DNA of 64,000 nt, taken from Stenotrophomonas sp. ZAC14D1_NAIMI4_1 (GTDB lineage Bacteria; Pseudomonadota; Gammaproteobacteria; Xanthomonadales; Xanthomonadaceae). The stretch is taken from positions 1,762,407-1,826,406 of the forward strand of contig NZ_CP026001.1 of the NCBI RefSeq assembly GCF_003086775.1, read 5' to 3'. Shown here piece by piece: positions 7,703 through 15,739 of the stretch; positions within the stretch are counted from its first letter, which is position 1, and each line of letters starts with the position of its first letter. Both the position numbers and the translations under genes were made by a program. Under the pieces are notes generated by a model. The model was not told the origin of the DNA and did not search any database. It saw nothing but the letters and a program-made list of their open reading frames with translations.

Positions 7703-7716
7703 TTGATCTGGATCAA
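7703..7716. promoter_or_regulatory. FNR/ANR box between the ferredoxin operon and the globin gene
   Basis: TTGAT-CTGG-ATCAA is a perfect match to the FNR consensus TTGAT-N4-ATCAA. It lies in the 181-bp region between divergent genes (7586 and 7768). A palindromic site could serve either or both under low oxygen. Confidence 0.8.
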
Positions 7717-7767
7717 CAGCGGCAGCCGCCGCCTTCGGCACACTGCCGATCCGTACTGGGTAACCCG

Positions 7768-8208
7768 ATGAACGCAGCAACCCCGACCGAACTTCCCGTT
7801 GCCTCCCTTGAGCTGTGCAGCGAGGAGGAGGTGACTCGCCTGGTCCACGACTTCTATGCGCGGGTGCGCGAGGAGGAGCGGCTGGGGCCGGTGTTCGAGG
7901 GGCATGTGCATGACTGGCCTTCGCACCTGGCCCAGCTGGTCGATTTCTGGTCGGCGATGCTGCGCGGCACCCGCCGTTTCAGTGGTTCGCCGATGTCCAA
8001 GCACATGGCCATCGCGCTGGACAAGGACCTGTTCGACCGCTGGCTGGTGCTGTTCCACATCACCACCGCCGAGTGCGGCAACCCGCCGATGCAGGCCCTG
8101 GCCGACGATGTCGCCAAGCGCATCGCCGAAACCTTCTGGCGCCGGTACCAGATGCTGCGCTGGCCGCAGGTGGGCCTGCCGGTGCTGGGCGTTCGCGGCC
8201 AGGATTGA
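7768..8208 (+). CDS. Group III truncated hemoglobin
   Basis: 146 residues with the short globin pattern of group III: FYARVREEERLGPVF, then WPSHLAQLVDFWSAMLRGTRRFSG, then KHMAIALDKDLFDRWLVLFHITTAE. The His in SKHMAI near residue 76 is the likely haem ligand. Such proteins bind oxygen or nitric oxide in the cytoplasm. The ATG at 7768 is used; the upstream in-frame start at 7684 would include the FNR box. It sits between two FNR-type boxes and next to hemN, in line with low-oxygen or nitrosative stress. Confidence 0.9.
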   Translation: MNAATPTELPVASLELCSEEEVTRLVHDFYARVREEERLGPVFEGHVHDWPSHLAQLVDFWSAMLRGTRRFSGSPMSKHMAIALDKDLFDRWLVLFHITTAECGNPPMQALADDVAKRIAETFWRRYQMLRWPQVGLPVLGVRGQD

Positions 8209-8218
8209 TCCAGGTCAA
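8205..8218 (+). promoter_or_regulatory. FNR/ANR-like box before hemN
   Basis: TTGAT-CCAG-GTCAA matches the FNR consensus with one change in the second half. It overlaps the globin stop codon (8206-8208) and lies 35-48 bp before the hemN start. Control of hemN by FNR/ANR is known in other gammaproteobacteria. Confidence 0.6.
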
Positions 8219-8252
8219 GGCGGTCGCGTCGCGCCAGCGCGATGCTGGCGCC

Positions 8253-9662
8253 ATGGACACGTACTCTCCCGCTGCTGGTGGCCTGGCCTGGACCTTCGAC
8301 CCCGATCTGCTGCGCCGGCATGACCGGCCGGGACCGCGCTACACCTCCTACCCGACCGCGCCGCACTTCCACGATGGGTTCGATGCGTCGGCCCTGCGCC
8401 AGGCGATCGCCGACAGCAACCAGCAGGCGCGCGCGCTGTCGCTGTACGTGCATGTGCCGTTCTGTTCCAGCCCATGTTTCTACTGCGGCTGCAACCGGGT
8501 GATCACCCGGGATCGCGGCCGCGGCCACAGCTATGTGGCGCGGGTCCTGGCCGAAGCCGACCTGCTGGCACCGCAGTTCGATGACGGGCGCGAAGTGATC
8601 CAGCTGCACCTGGGCGGCGGCACGCCCAATTTCCTCGACGCCGAGGCAATGACCACGCTGGTGGAAGGGCTGCGCAGGCGCTTCGATTTCAGTGACTTGT
8701 CACAGCGCGATTTCTCCATCGAACTGGACCCGCGTTTCATCGACGCCGGTGACGTGGCGATGCTGGCACGGCTGGGTTTCAACCGTGCCAGCCTGGGCGT
8801 GCAGGATTTCGACCCGCAGGTGCAGGAATCGATCAACCGCGTGCAGGGCGTGCGGCAGACGCTGGACATCCTGCGTGCCTGCCGGGACAGCGGCATGCGC
8901 TCGGTCAACGTGGATCTGATCTACGGCCTGCCCGGACAGAACCTGGAAGGCTTCGGCCGCACCCTGGAACTGGTGCTGGCCCTGCGCCCGGACCGCCTGG
9001 CGGTGTATGGCTACGCGCATCTGCCGCACCTGTTCCGCGCGCAGCGGCAGATCGACGAACGCCGGCTGCCTTCACCGGAAGACAAGCTGGCCCTGCTCGG
9101 GCTGGCGGTGCAGCGCCTCTCGGCAGCCGGCTACCAGTACATCGGCATGGACCACTTCGCGCTGCCCGAGGAAGACCTGTCGCGCGCGCAGCGTGCCGGC
9201 CAGCTGCATCGCAACTTCATGGGCTATACCACCCATGCCGACACCGACCTGCTGGGCCTGGGCGTCAGCGCCATCAGCCACGTGGGCGCGACCTACAGCC
9301 AGAACCCGCGTGACCTGCCATCGTGGGAGGCGGCGGTGGACCAGGGCCAGCTGCCGGTCTGGCGCGGCGTCGCGCTCAGCGAGGATGACCAGCTGCGCGC
9401 CGAGCTGATCCAGCAGCTGATGTGCCAGGGCGAGGTGGATGGGCGCGCGCTGGGCCGGCGCCATGGCGTGCAGTTCGAGGAGTACTTCGCGCAGGACCTG
9501 CAGGCCGTGCAGCGCCTGCAGCAGGACGGCCTGGCCGAATACAGCGAGGGCGTGGTGCGCACCAGTGAGCCCGGGCGGCCGCTGCTGCGCCTGCTGGCGA
9601 TGTGCTTCGATCCGTATCTGCGCGCAGCGCAGGAGCAACCGCGCTATTCGCGGGCGATCTGA
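8253..9662 (+). CDS. hemN: Oxygen-independent coproporphyrinogen III oxidase HemN
   Basis: A 469-residue radical SAM enzyme that converts coproporphyrinogen III to protoporphyrinogen IX in haem synthesis without oxygen. The CxxxCxxC cluster motif is at Cys71, Cys75 and Cys78, followed by GCN, as in true HemN. The GGGTP SAM motif is near 121, with GQNLEGF and the C-terminal HemN domain after residue 380. The length is normal (E. coli about 457). Only 44 bp separate it from the globin gene, and an FNR-like box lies in between, so it may have its own anaerobic promoter. Confidence 0.96.
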   Translation: MDTYSPAAGGLAWTFDPDLLRRHDRPGPRYTSYPTAPHFHDGFDASALRQAIADSNQQARALSLYVHVPFCSSPCFYCGCNRVITRDRGRGHSYVARVLAEADLLAPQFDDGREVIQLHLGGGTPNFLDAEAMTTLVEGLRRRFDFSDLSQRDFSIELDPRFIDAGDVAMLARLGFNRASLGVQDFDPQVQESINRVQGVRQTLDILRACRDSGMRSVNVDLIYGLPGQNLEGFGRTLELVLALRPDRLAVYGYAHLPHLFRAQRQIDERRLPSPEDKLALLGLAVQRLSAAGYQYIGMDHFALPEEDLSRAQRAGQLHRNFMGYTTHADTDLLGLGVSAISHVGATYSQNPRDLPSWEAAVDQGQLPVWRGVALSEDDQLRAELIQQLMCQGEVDGRALGRRHGVQFEEYFAQDLQAVQRLQQDGLAEYSEGVVRTSEPGRPLLRLLAMCFDPYLRAAQEQPRYSRAI

Positions 9663-9672
9663 AGATTGGTTG

Positions 9673-10341
9673 TCAGCGCGGCCCGGAATCGCCGCGCGCC
9701 GGGCCGAAGTCGCGCGCCACGTTCCCAGGGCTGCTGGCCGTGCGCCACACGGTAGGCCAGTCACCGGACGGGCCGCCATTGCAGTCGGCCTGCAGCTGCA
9801 CGGTCTCGGGCTGGAACACGGCGCCGTCCCATCGCCAGCTCGCCGCGTGCCCGCAATCGCCGATGCCCCGGTAGAAGGTGGTTTCGGTCAATCGCTGGCT
9901 GACCGGATCGAAGCGCGGCCAGCCGAGGCGCTGCAGTTCGAACGCTGGCGCGTCGTCGGCGATGGCTGGTGCGCCGGCCACGGCGAAGTGCAGGGCGTGG
10001 GCGGTGGCGAGGTTGCCATGGTCCACCACGAACACCACCACGTTGGCGTTGTAGGCACCCGCCTGACAGCCGATGAAGACCAGCTCGCGATGCGCATCGA
10101 GCGCGAAGGCCTGGTCGTGCTGGCGCACCAGGCTGTCGTCAGGGTCGCACTGGCGCTGCAGCAGGGCGGCCGTGTGCAGCCGGCGCACCCCGGTAATGCG
10201 CGAAGCGCTGAGCTGCGGCGAGAGGGTGCGTGCGCTTGCTGGAGCGACTTTCAGTACCGGCAGCGGCGCGGGTGGGGCGGCCGTAGCGCCCAGGGCAGCC
10301 GTAGCCGCCAGCAGCGCCAGCCAGGGGCGGAGTGCTCGCAT
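9673..10341 (-). CDS. DUF1176-like secreted protein
   Basis: 222 residues with an N-terminal signal peptide (ALRPWLALLAATAALGATAA) and a C-terminal pattern YRGIGDCGHAASWRWDGAVFQ that matches the DUF1176 family. Three spaced Cys residues could form disulfides in the periplasm. Function is unknown. It is convergent with hemN, 10 bp from its stop. Confidence 0.7.
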   Translation of the reverse strand: MRALRPWLALLAATAALGATAAPPAPLPVLKVAPASARTLSPQLSASRITGVRRLHTAALLQRQCDPDDSLVRQHDQAFALDAHRELVFIGCQAGAYNANVVVFVVDHGNLATAHALHFAVAGAPAIADDAPAFELQRLGWPRFDPVSQRLTETTFYRGIGDCGHAASWRWDGAVFQPETVQLQADCNGGPSGDWPTVWRTASSPGNVARDFGPARGDSGPR

Positions 10342-10363
10342 CGTTGTCGGTCCTTGACTGGAG

Positions 10364-10450
10364 TGGTGCCCGGAGCCGGAATCGAACCGGCATGGGGTTG
10401 CCCCCGGCGGATTTTAAGTCCGATGCGTCTACCAGTTTCGCCATCCGGGC
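10364..10450 (-). tRNA. tRNA-Leu (anticodon TAA)
   Basis: 87 nt including an encoded CCA. Acceptor GCCCGGA pairs with TCCGGGC, the D-arm has GGTAGACGC, the anticodon loop is CTTAAAA (anticodon TAA), and there is a long variable arm typical of class II tRNAs plus TTCGATTC in the T-arm. It reads UUA and UUG codons. Confidence 0.97.
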
Positions 10451-10566
10451 CTTGCAGCGCGCGCCGATTGTAACGGAATCGCTGCCCATGCCGGCGGATA
10501 ACACCGCCTTTACGCAACCGGCTGCAGCGCTGGGTACAGTCCGCCAACTCTCCCAGGAATGGCGAC

Positions 10567-11589
10567 ATGCACGGACGTGGCAGGCGATGGATGCGGTGCG
10601 CGCTGATGTTGGCCGCGTGTCTGGTGGCTGGCCCGCTGTCGGCACAGCCGGCGCCGCCACCGGCTGAAGCGGTGGTCGACCTCGACACGGTGCAGGTGAC
10701 CGGCGAACAACCCGGCCCGGGCCTGTGGAAAGTGACCGGCCCGCAGGGTCACGTGCTGTGGATCCTCGGCACGGTGTCGCCGCTGCCGGCGCGCATGGAA
10801 TGGCGATCGGACGAGGTCGAACGCACCATCGCCGGCGTCGATCATGTGCTGGGCGATCCGGGCTTCGGCCTGGACGCGAAGATCGGCTTCTTCAAGGGGC
10901 TGACGTTGCTGCCGCTGGCGAAGAAGACCGCGCGTGACCCGCAGGGACGCACGCTGGACCAGGTGCTGCCTGCACCGACCTATGCACGCTGGTCGGGGCT
11001 GAAGCAGACCTACCTGGGCAACGATCGTGGCGTGGAGAAGGATCGCCCGCTGGTGGCCTCCGGCCGGCTTTACCAGGCGTTCCTCAAGCGCAATGGCCTG
11101 CGCGACAGCAAGCAGGTCAAGGAGGCGCTCAAGCGGGCCTACAAGGCCCGCGACCTGGAACCGGAGGACGTGCAGGTCAAGCTGAAGATCGATGACCTGC
11201 GTGGTGCGCTGAAGGAACTGCAGGCCTCGGAAGTGGATGATCGTGCGTGCTTCGAACGGACGCTCGACACGGTGGAATTCCAGGCGCCGGTGCTGCGCGA
11301 GCGTGCCAATGCCTGGGCGCTGGGCGATGTCGCCGCGCTGAAGCGGCTGCCCTTGTCCGCGATGGCGCAGAGCTGCCGCGAGATGCTGCAGGACTCGGAG
11401 TTCGTGCGCCGCCGCGGCTGGAGCAACCTGCCGCAGCAGGTGCGTGCGCGGTGGCTGCAGGCAGCCGACGCAGCGCTGGTAAAACATGCCGCCACGTTTG
11501 CGACGATGCCAGTCAGCCAGCTGCTGGGTGAGGGCTATCTGGAAGAGCTGACGCAGCGTGGCTACGTGATCGAGGCCCCGCCGGAATAG
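10567..11589 (+). CDS. TraB/GumN-family protein
   Basis: 340 residues with a signal peptide (CALMLAACLVAGPLSAQ). The TraB/GumN start motif is LWILGTVSPLPARMEW (residues about 60-75). In family members this region (GxxH in the active forms) is followed by long helices as here, but His is replaced by Val-Ser, so a metal-protease-like activity is doubtful. The C-terminal LLGEGYLEELTQRGYVIE matches the family's terminal block. Probably periplasmic; function unknown. Confidence 0.8.
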   Translation: MHGRGRRWMRCALMLAACLVAGPLSAQPAPPPAEAVVDLDTVQVTGEQPGPGLWKVTGPQGHVLWILGTVSPLPARMEWRSDEVERTIAGVDHVLGDPGFGLDAKIGFFKGLTLLPLAKKTARDPQGRTLDQVLPAPTYARWSGLKQTYLGNDRGVEKDRPLVASGRLYQAFLKRNGLRDSKQVKEALKRAYKARDLEPEDVQVKLKIDDLRGALKELQASEVDDRACFERTLDTVEFQAPVLRERANAWALGDVAALKRLPLSAMAQSCREMLQDSEFVRRRGWSNLPQQVRARWLQAADAALVKHAATFATMPVSQLLGEGYLEELTQRGYVIEAPPE

Positions 11590-11653
11590 CCCACGCTTGA
11601 AGTCCCCGTGCTTCCTGTCATATTCCTCCGTATCAGGGGAAGGGGAGCGGGAA

Positions 11654-12100
11654 ATGGCGTTGCATGCGTTTGCCTATGTCAGTACGGCCAGGGAAGGGCT
11701 GGAAGTGCCCGATCTCGATGCGCTGCTGGCCGACGCGACGCCCTTCAACCGCATGGCCGGCGTGACCGGTGTCCTGATGTTCGATGGCAGCCGCTTCCTG
11801 CAGTACATCGAAGGTCCGCGCGATGGCGTGGCATCGGTGCATGCGCGCATCCTCAACGCGCGCCGCCATGGCAGCATCAGCGAACTGGCCTCCGGCGACC
11901 TGCAGTCGCGCTGGTTCCCGCGCTGGACCATGGCCAACCGCATGATCGATGCGGCCACCCTGGACAGCATCGTGACCGCGCCCTGGCAGGGCTTCGACAA
12001 CGCGCCGGCATCGTGCAGCCACGGTTTCGCGCTGCTGCTGCAGGCCTGGACCGGCGGCCATGGAGAACTGGAGCCGGCTGCCGTCAGCCTGGGCTCCTGA
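11654..12100 (+). CDS. Short BLUF-domain blue-light sensor
   Basis: A 148-residue single-domain FAD photoreceptor. All key residues are visible: Tyr8, Asn32 and Gln50, plus the Trp91-x-Met93 pair. These are spaced exactly as Tyr21, Asn45, Gln63, Trp104 and Met106 of AppA. Helices after residue 100 form the short C-terminal cap. It has no fused output domain, so it must act through a partner protein, which is not evident nearby. The ATG at 11654 follows AGGGGAGCGG; an alternative start at 11597 adds 19 residues ahead of the domain. Confidence 0.92.
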   Translation: MALHAFAYVSTAREGLEVPDLDALLADATPFNRMAGVTGVLMFDGSRFLQYIEGPRDGVASVHARILNARRHGSISELASGDLQSRWFPRWTMANRMIDAATLDSIVTAPWQGFDNAPASCSHGFALLLQAWTGGHGELEPAAVSLGS

Positions 12101-12208
12101 GCGGGGCGTGGCCCGCCGCCGCCGGAGCGGTTAACCTTGGCGGCCTGCTTGCCTGCCTTCGGAAATCCGGATGACCCAGACCCTGTCGCTGCCTGCGAGG
12201 CATCGCGC

Positions 12209-13495
12209 ATGAGCGCACCCATCGGTGCTGCACAGCGGCCGCTGCCGGCCGTGATCGGGCTGGGCTACGTCGGCCTGCCGCTGGCGGTAGCCTTCGGCCG
12301 GCACATTCCCACCCTCGGCTACGACATCGACGCGGCGCGCATCGCCGAACTGGGCAGTGGCCAGGACCACACCCTGGAGATGGAGGCGGAGGAGCTGGCC
12401 GAGGCCACGCAGCTGCGTTACAGCAGCGACCCCGCGCAGCTGGATGCCTGCAACGTCTACATCGTCACCGTGCCGACGCCGATCGATGCCTACGAGCAGC
12501 CGGACCTGGAGCCGCTGCGCTCGGCCACGCGGCTGGTGGCCGGCCACCTGCGCGCCGGTGACCTGGTCATCTACGAATCCACCGTCTACCCCGGCACCAC
12601 CGAGGAAGTGTGCGTGCCGCTGCTGGAAGAGGGCTCGGGGCTGCGCTTCAACGAAGATTTCTACTGCGGCTACAGTCCGGAACGGGTCAGCCCCGGTGAT
12701 CGCCAGCGGCGCCTGGCCGACATCCGCAAGATCACCTCGGGTTCGACCCCGGCGGTGGCCGCGGTGGTGGATGGCCTGTACCAGCGCATCATCGCCGCCG
12801 GCACCTTCCCGGCGCCGTCGATGCGCGTGGCCGAAGCGGCCAAGGTGGTCGAGAACATCCAGCGTGACGTCAACATCGCCCTGGTCAACGAGCTGGCGCT
12901 GATCTTCGATCGCCTTGGCATCGACACCCAGGACGTGCTGGACGCTGCTGGCAGCAAGTGGAATTTCCTGCCGTTCCGCCCCGGCCTGGTCGGTGGCCAC
13001 TGCATCGGCGTGGACCCGTACTACCTGCTGCATAAATCCGAGAGCGTGGGTTACCACCCGGACCTGATCCACACCGCGCGGCAGGTCAACAACCGTGTCG
13101 GCGAACACGTGGCCACGCGCGTGCTGGCGATGCTGGCCGAGCGTGGCCGCGAAGCGGCGCAGTCGCGCATCCTGGTGCTGGGCGTGACCTTCAAGGAAGA
13201 CTGCCCGGACCTGCGCAACAGCCGTGCGCTGGAACTGGCCCAGCGCCTGCAGTCTGCCGGTGCACAGGTGCAGGTCAGCGATCCGTGGGTCGGGCCGGCC
13301 GCGCTGGCCGATGCGGACGTGCACTGGGTGGCCGAACCGCAGGCCGGGCTTTACGACGCGGTGGTGCTGGCGGTGGCCCATGCCAGCTTCAAGACGCTGG
13401 ATGAAGCGCGCATCCGTGCCCTGCTGGCGCCGGGCGGGCTGGTCTACGACGTGAAGTCGGCCTGGCCCCGCAGCGTGGTCGACGACCGCCTGTAG
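12209..13495 (+). CDS. UDP-N-acetyl-hexosamine/UDP-glucose dehydrogenase (WbpA/TviB type)
   Basis: 428 residues. GLGYVGLPLAVAFG (residues 17-30) is the NAD-binding start. YESTVYPGTTEE and GYSPERVSPGD are substrate-side motifs, and GGHCIGVDPYYL holds the catalytic Cys265. The pattern is closest to WbpA/TviB enzymes, which oxidise UDP-GlcNAc or UDP-GalNAc to the uronic acid for surface polysaccharides. The ATG at 12209 has GAGG upstream; the longer start at 12137 is a TTG and is rejected. No other polysaccharide genes are nearby. Confidence 0.9.
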   Translation: MSAPIGAAQRPLPAVIGLGYVGLPLAVAFGRHIPTLGYDIDAARIAELGSGQDHTLEMEAEELAEATQLRYSSDPAQLDACNVYIVTVPTPIDAYEQPDLEPLRSATRLVAGHLRAGDLVIYESTVYPGTTEEVCVPLLEEGSGLRFNEDFYCGYSPERVSPGDRQRRLADIRKITSGSTPAVAAVVDGLYQRIIAAGTFPAPSMRVAEAAKVVENIQRDVNIALVNELALIFDRLGIDTQDVLDAAGSKWNFLPFRPGLVGGHCIGVDPYYLLHKSESVGYHPDLIHTARQVNNRVGEHVATRVLAMLAERGREAAQSRILVLGVTFKEDCPDLRNSRALELAQRLQSAGAQVQVSDPWVGPAALADADVHWVAEPQAGLYDAVVLAVAHASFKTLDEARIRALLAPGGLVYDVKSAWPRSVVDDRL

Positions 13496-13538
13496 ACACC
13501 TGCGCGGTAGACTGTGGCGGTTGCAACCGAGGAACGCC

Positions 13539-15161
13539 ATGCACCGGTATATCGTCTACCTGCTCGCCATCCTGCTGTTTCCCCTGTGCCTGTGGCTGGC
13601 CACGATCTGGCCGGCCTGGTACTGGGGCGTCGGCCTGACCGCCGCGATGGTGGCGCTGGGCACCTGGGACCTGCTGCAGAAGCGCAGCACCCTGCGCCGC
13701 AACTATCCGGTGATGGCGCACTTCCGCTACGGCCTGGAATCGATCGGCCCGGAAATCCGCCAGTACTTCGTGCAGAGCGACCTGGAGGACGTGCCGTTCT
13801 CGCGGCAGCAGCGTGCGCTGATCTACCAGCGCTCCAAGAACGAAATGGACACGGTGCCCTTCGGCACCCTGCGCAGCACCTATGCGGTGGATTACGAGTG
13901 GATCAACCATTCGCTGGCACCCACCACCATCGCCGCGCATGATTTCCGCGTGCTGATCGGTCCCACCTGCGCCAAGCCCTATTCGGCCAGCGTGTTCAAC
14001 ATCTCGGCGATGAGCTTTGGTTCGCTGTCGGCCAACGCGATCCGCGCACTGAACGAGGGCGCGCGCCGCGGCGGCTTCTACCATGACACCGGCGAGGGCT
14101 CGATTTCGCCCTACCACCGCGAGATGGGCGGCGACCTGGTCTGGGAAATCGGCTCGGGCTACTTCGGCTGCCGCGACGAGAAGGGCGGTTTCAGCGAAGA
14201 ACGCTTCATCGCCAATGCCACCCAGGATCAGGTCAGGATGATCGAGATCAAGCTGTCGCAGGGCGCCAAGCCCGGCCACGGCGGCGTGCTGCCGGCACCG
14301 AAGGTGACCGCCGAGATCTCTGCCACCCGCGGCGTGCCGATGGGCGTGGACTGCGTGTCGCCCTCGCGCCATTCGGCGTTCTCCACGCCGGTGGAGCTGC
14401 TGCAGTTCGTGGCCCGCCTGCGCGAGCTGTCCGGTGGCAAGCCGGTCGGCTTCAAGCTGGCCATCGGCCATCCGTGGGAATGGTTCGGCATCGCCAAGGC
14501 CATGCAGGAAACCGGCCTGCTGCCTGATTTCATCGTGGTCGATGGCGCCGAAGGTGGCACCGGCGCGGCCCCGGCCGAGTTCGTCGACCATGTGGGCGTG
14601 CCGATGCACGAGGCGTTGCTGCTGGTGCACAACACCCTGGTCGGCCTGGACCTGCGTGAGCGCATCCGCATCGGTGCGGCCGGCAAGATCACCAGCGCGT
14701 TTGAAATCGCCCGCACCATCGCGCTCGGTGCGGACTGGTGCAACGCCGGCCGCGGCTTCATGTTCGCCCTGGGCTGCATCCAGTCGTTGAGCTGCCACAC
14801 CGACAAGTGCCCGACCGGCATCGCCACCCAGAACCCGGCGCGCTGGAAGCACCTGGATGCGCCGGACAAGGCCACGCGCGTGCACAGTTACCACGAGCAC
14901 ACGCTGCATGCGCTGAAGGAGCTGCTGTGCGCCGCCGGCCTCAACGACCCGGCCGAGCTTGGCCCGGAGCACATCCTGCGTCGCGTTTCGCCTGTCGAGA
15001 TCCGTTCGCTGGCCTCGCTGTACCGCTATCTGGAACCGGGCGAACTGCTGCACAAAGTGCCGGACCACGCAGTGTTCCACTCGTTCTGGGCTGAAGCGCG
15101 CAGTGATTCGTTCCAGCCGCCGCCGCGCATCCAGGCGTTGCGCGCGAGCAAATCACGGTAA
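13539..15161 (+). CDS. FMN-binding glutamate synthase-family protein
   Basis: 540 residues. Two N-terminal membrane helices (YIVYLLAILLFPLCLWLAT and WYWGVGLTAAMVALGTWDLL) are followed by a GltB-like FMN/TIM-barrel domain (FNISAMSFGSLSANAIRALNEGA, KPGHGGVLPAPKVT, VDGAEGGTGAAP, GAAGKITSAFEIAR). Cys413, Cys419 and Cys424 in CIQSLSCHTDKC resemble the 3Fe-4S ligands of glutamate synthase. It lacks the glutaminase and GltD parts, so the reaction is unknown. The ATG at 13539 is preferred over a TTG at 13521. Confidence 0.88.
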   Translation: MHRYIVYLLAILLFPLCLWLATIWPAWYWGVGLTAAMVALGTWDLLQKRSTLRRNYPVMAHFRYGLESIGPEIRQYFVQSDLEDVPFSRQQRALIYQRSKNEMDTVPFGTLRSTYAVDYEWINHSLAPTTIAAHDFRVLIGPTCAKPYSASVFNISAMSFGSLSANAIRALNEGARRGGFYHDTGEGSISPYHREMGGDLVWEIGSGYFGCRDEKGGFSEERFIANATQDQVRMIEIKLSQGAKPGHGGVLPAPKVTAEISATRGVPMGVDCVSPSRHSAFSTPVELLQFVARLRELSGGKPVGFKLAIGHPWEWFGIAKAMQETGLLPDFIVVDGAEGGTGAAPAEFVDHVGVPMHEALLLVHNTLVGLDLRERIRIGAAGKITSAFEIARTIALGADWCNAGRGFMFALGCIQSLSCHTDKCPTGIATQNPARWKHLDAPDKATRVHSYHEHTLHALKELLCAAGLNDPAELGPEHILRRVSPVEIRSLASLYRYLEPGELLHKVPDHAVFHSFWAEARSDSFQPPPRIQALRASKSR

Positions 15162-15168
15162 CGGTTGT

Positions 15169-15232
15169 GTAGAGTCGAGCTTGCTCGACTGCTTCTCGAT
15201 CAACAAAAGCAGTCGAGCAAGCTCGACTCTAC
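15169..15232. repeat. SMAG-type palindrome, paired form
   Basis: GTAGAGTCGAGC at the left end is mirrored by GCTCGACTCTAC at the right end, giving an almost perfect inverted repeat of about 25 bp per arm around a short AT-rich loop. GTAG at the tip is the SMAG signature. It ends 11 bp before the GNAT start codon, so it forms a large hairpin in that gene's leader. Confidence 0.9.
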
Positions 15233-15243
15233 GGAGATGCATC

Positions 15244-15705
15244 ATGCAGTTCAGGACCGGCACGGCCGATGACGTAGCGAGGCTGTGGGCACTGCGCACG
15301 CGCTGCGTGCGCGAAACCTGCAGCAGCCATTACCCACCCGACGTGATTGCACCCTGGTCGGCCTCGCCGCCGCCGGCGCAGTACGCGCGCCTGCTGGCGC
15401 AGGGCGGCTGTGTGGTGGCCGAGGACAGCCAGGGCGGCCTGCTGGGTTTTGGCGTGTTCGATGCCGAAGGCAACGAGGTCGATGCGCTGTTCGTCGATCC
15501 GGACAGGGGCGGGCAGGGCATCGGCCAGGCGCTGATGCAGCGCTTGCTGGCGCTGGCCGACCCCGCGCGCGACGTGGTGCTGTCGGCATCGCTCAATGCG
15601 GTGCCGTTCTACCAGCGCCAGGGGTTCATCGCCGGAAACGAGGAGGCCTATCCACACCCCAGCGGCGTGGCCCTGGCCTCGGTGCGCATGCACCGGAAAC
15701 TGTAG
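15244..15705 (+). CDS. GNAT-family N-acetyltransferase
   Basis: 153 residues. The acetyl-CoA binding motif is VDALFVDPDRGGQGIGQALMQRLLAL (R-G-G-Q-G-I-G near residues 90-97), followed by LSASLNAVPFYQRQGF, the usual C-terminal GNAT block. The substrate is unknown. The ATG at 15244 has GGAG at 15233-15236, directly after the upstream SMAG. The stop codon TAG (15703-15705) is part of the GTAG tip of the next SMAG, so the gene is bracketed by repeats. Confidence 0.88.
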   Translation: MQFRTGTADDVARLWALRTRCVRETCSSHYPPDVIAPWSASPPPAQYARLLAQGGCVVAEDSQGGLLGFGVFDAEGNEVDALFVDPDRGGQGIGQALMQRLLALADPARDVVLSASLNAVPFYQRQGFIAGNEEAYPHPSGVALASVRMHRKL

Positions 15706-15729
15706 AGCCGAGCCCACGCTCGGCTCTAC
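15702..15729. repeat. SMAG palindrome, single
   Basis: A 28-nt hairpin beginning GTAGAGCCGAGC and ending GCTCGGCTCTAC. Its first bases supply the stop codon of the GNAT gene. It lies between the convergent GNAT and FAD oxidoreductase genes and may act as a terminator or transcript stabiliser. Confidence 0.88.
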
Positions 15730-15739
15730 AAAACCCGGG

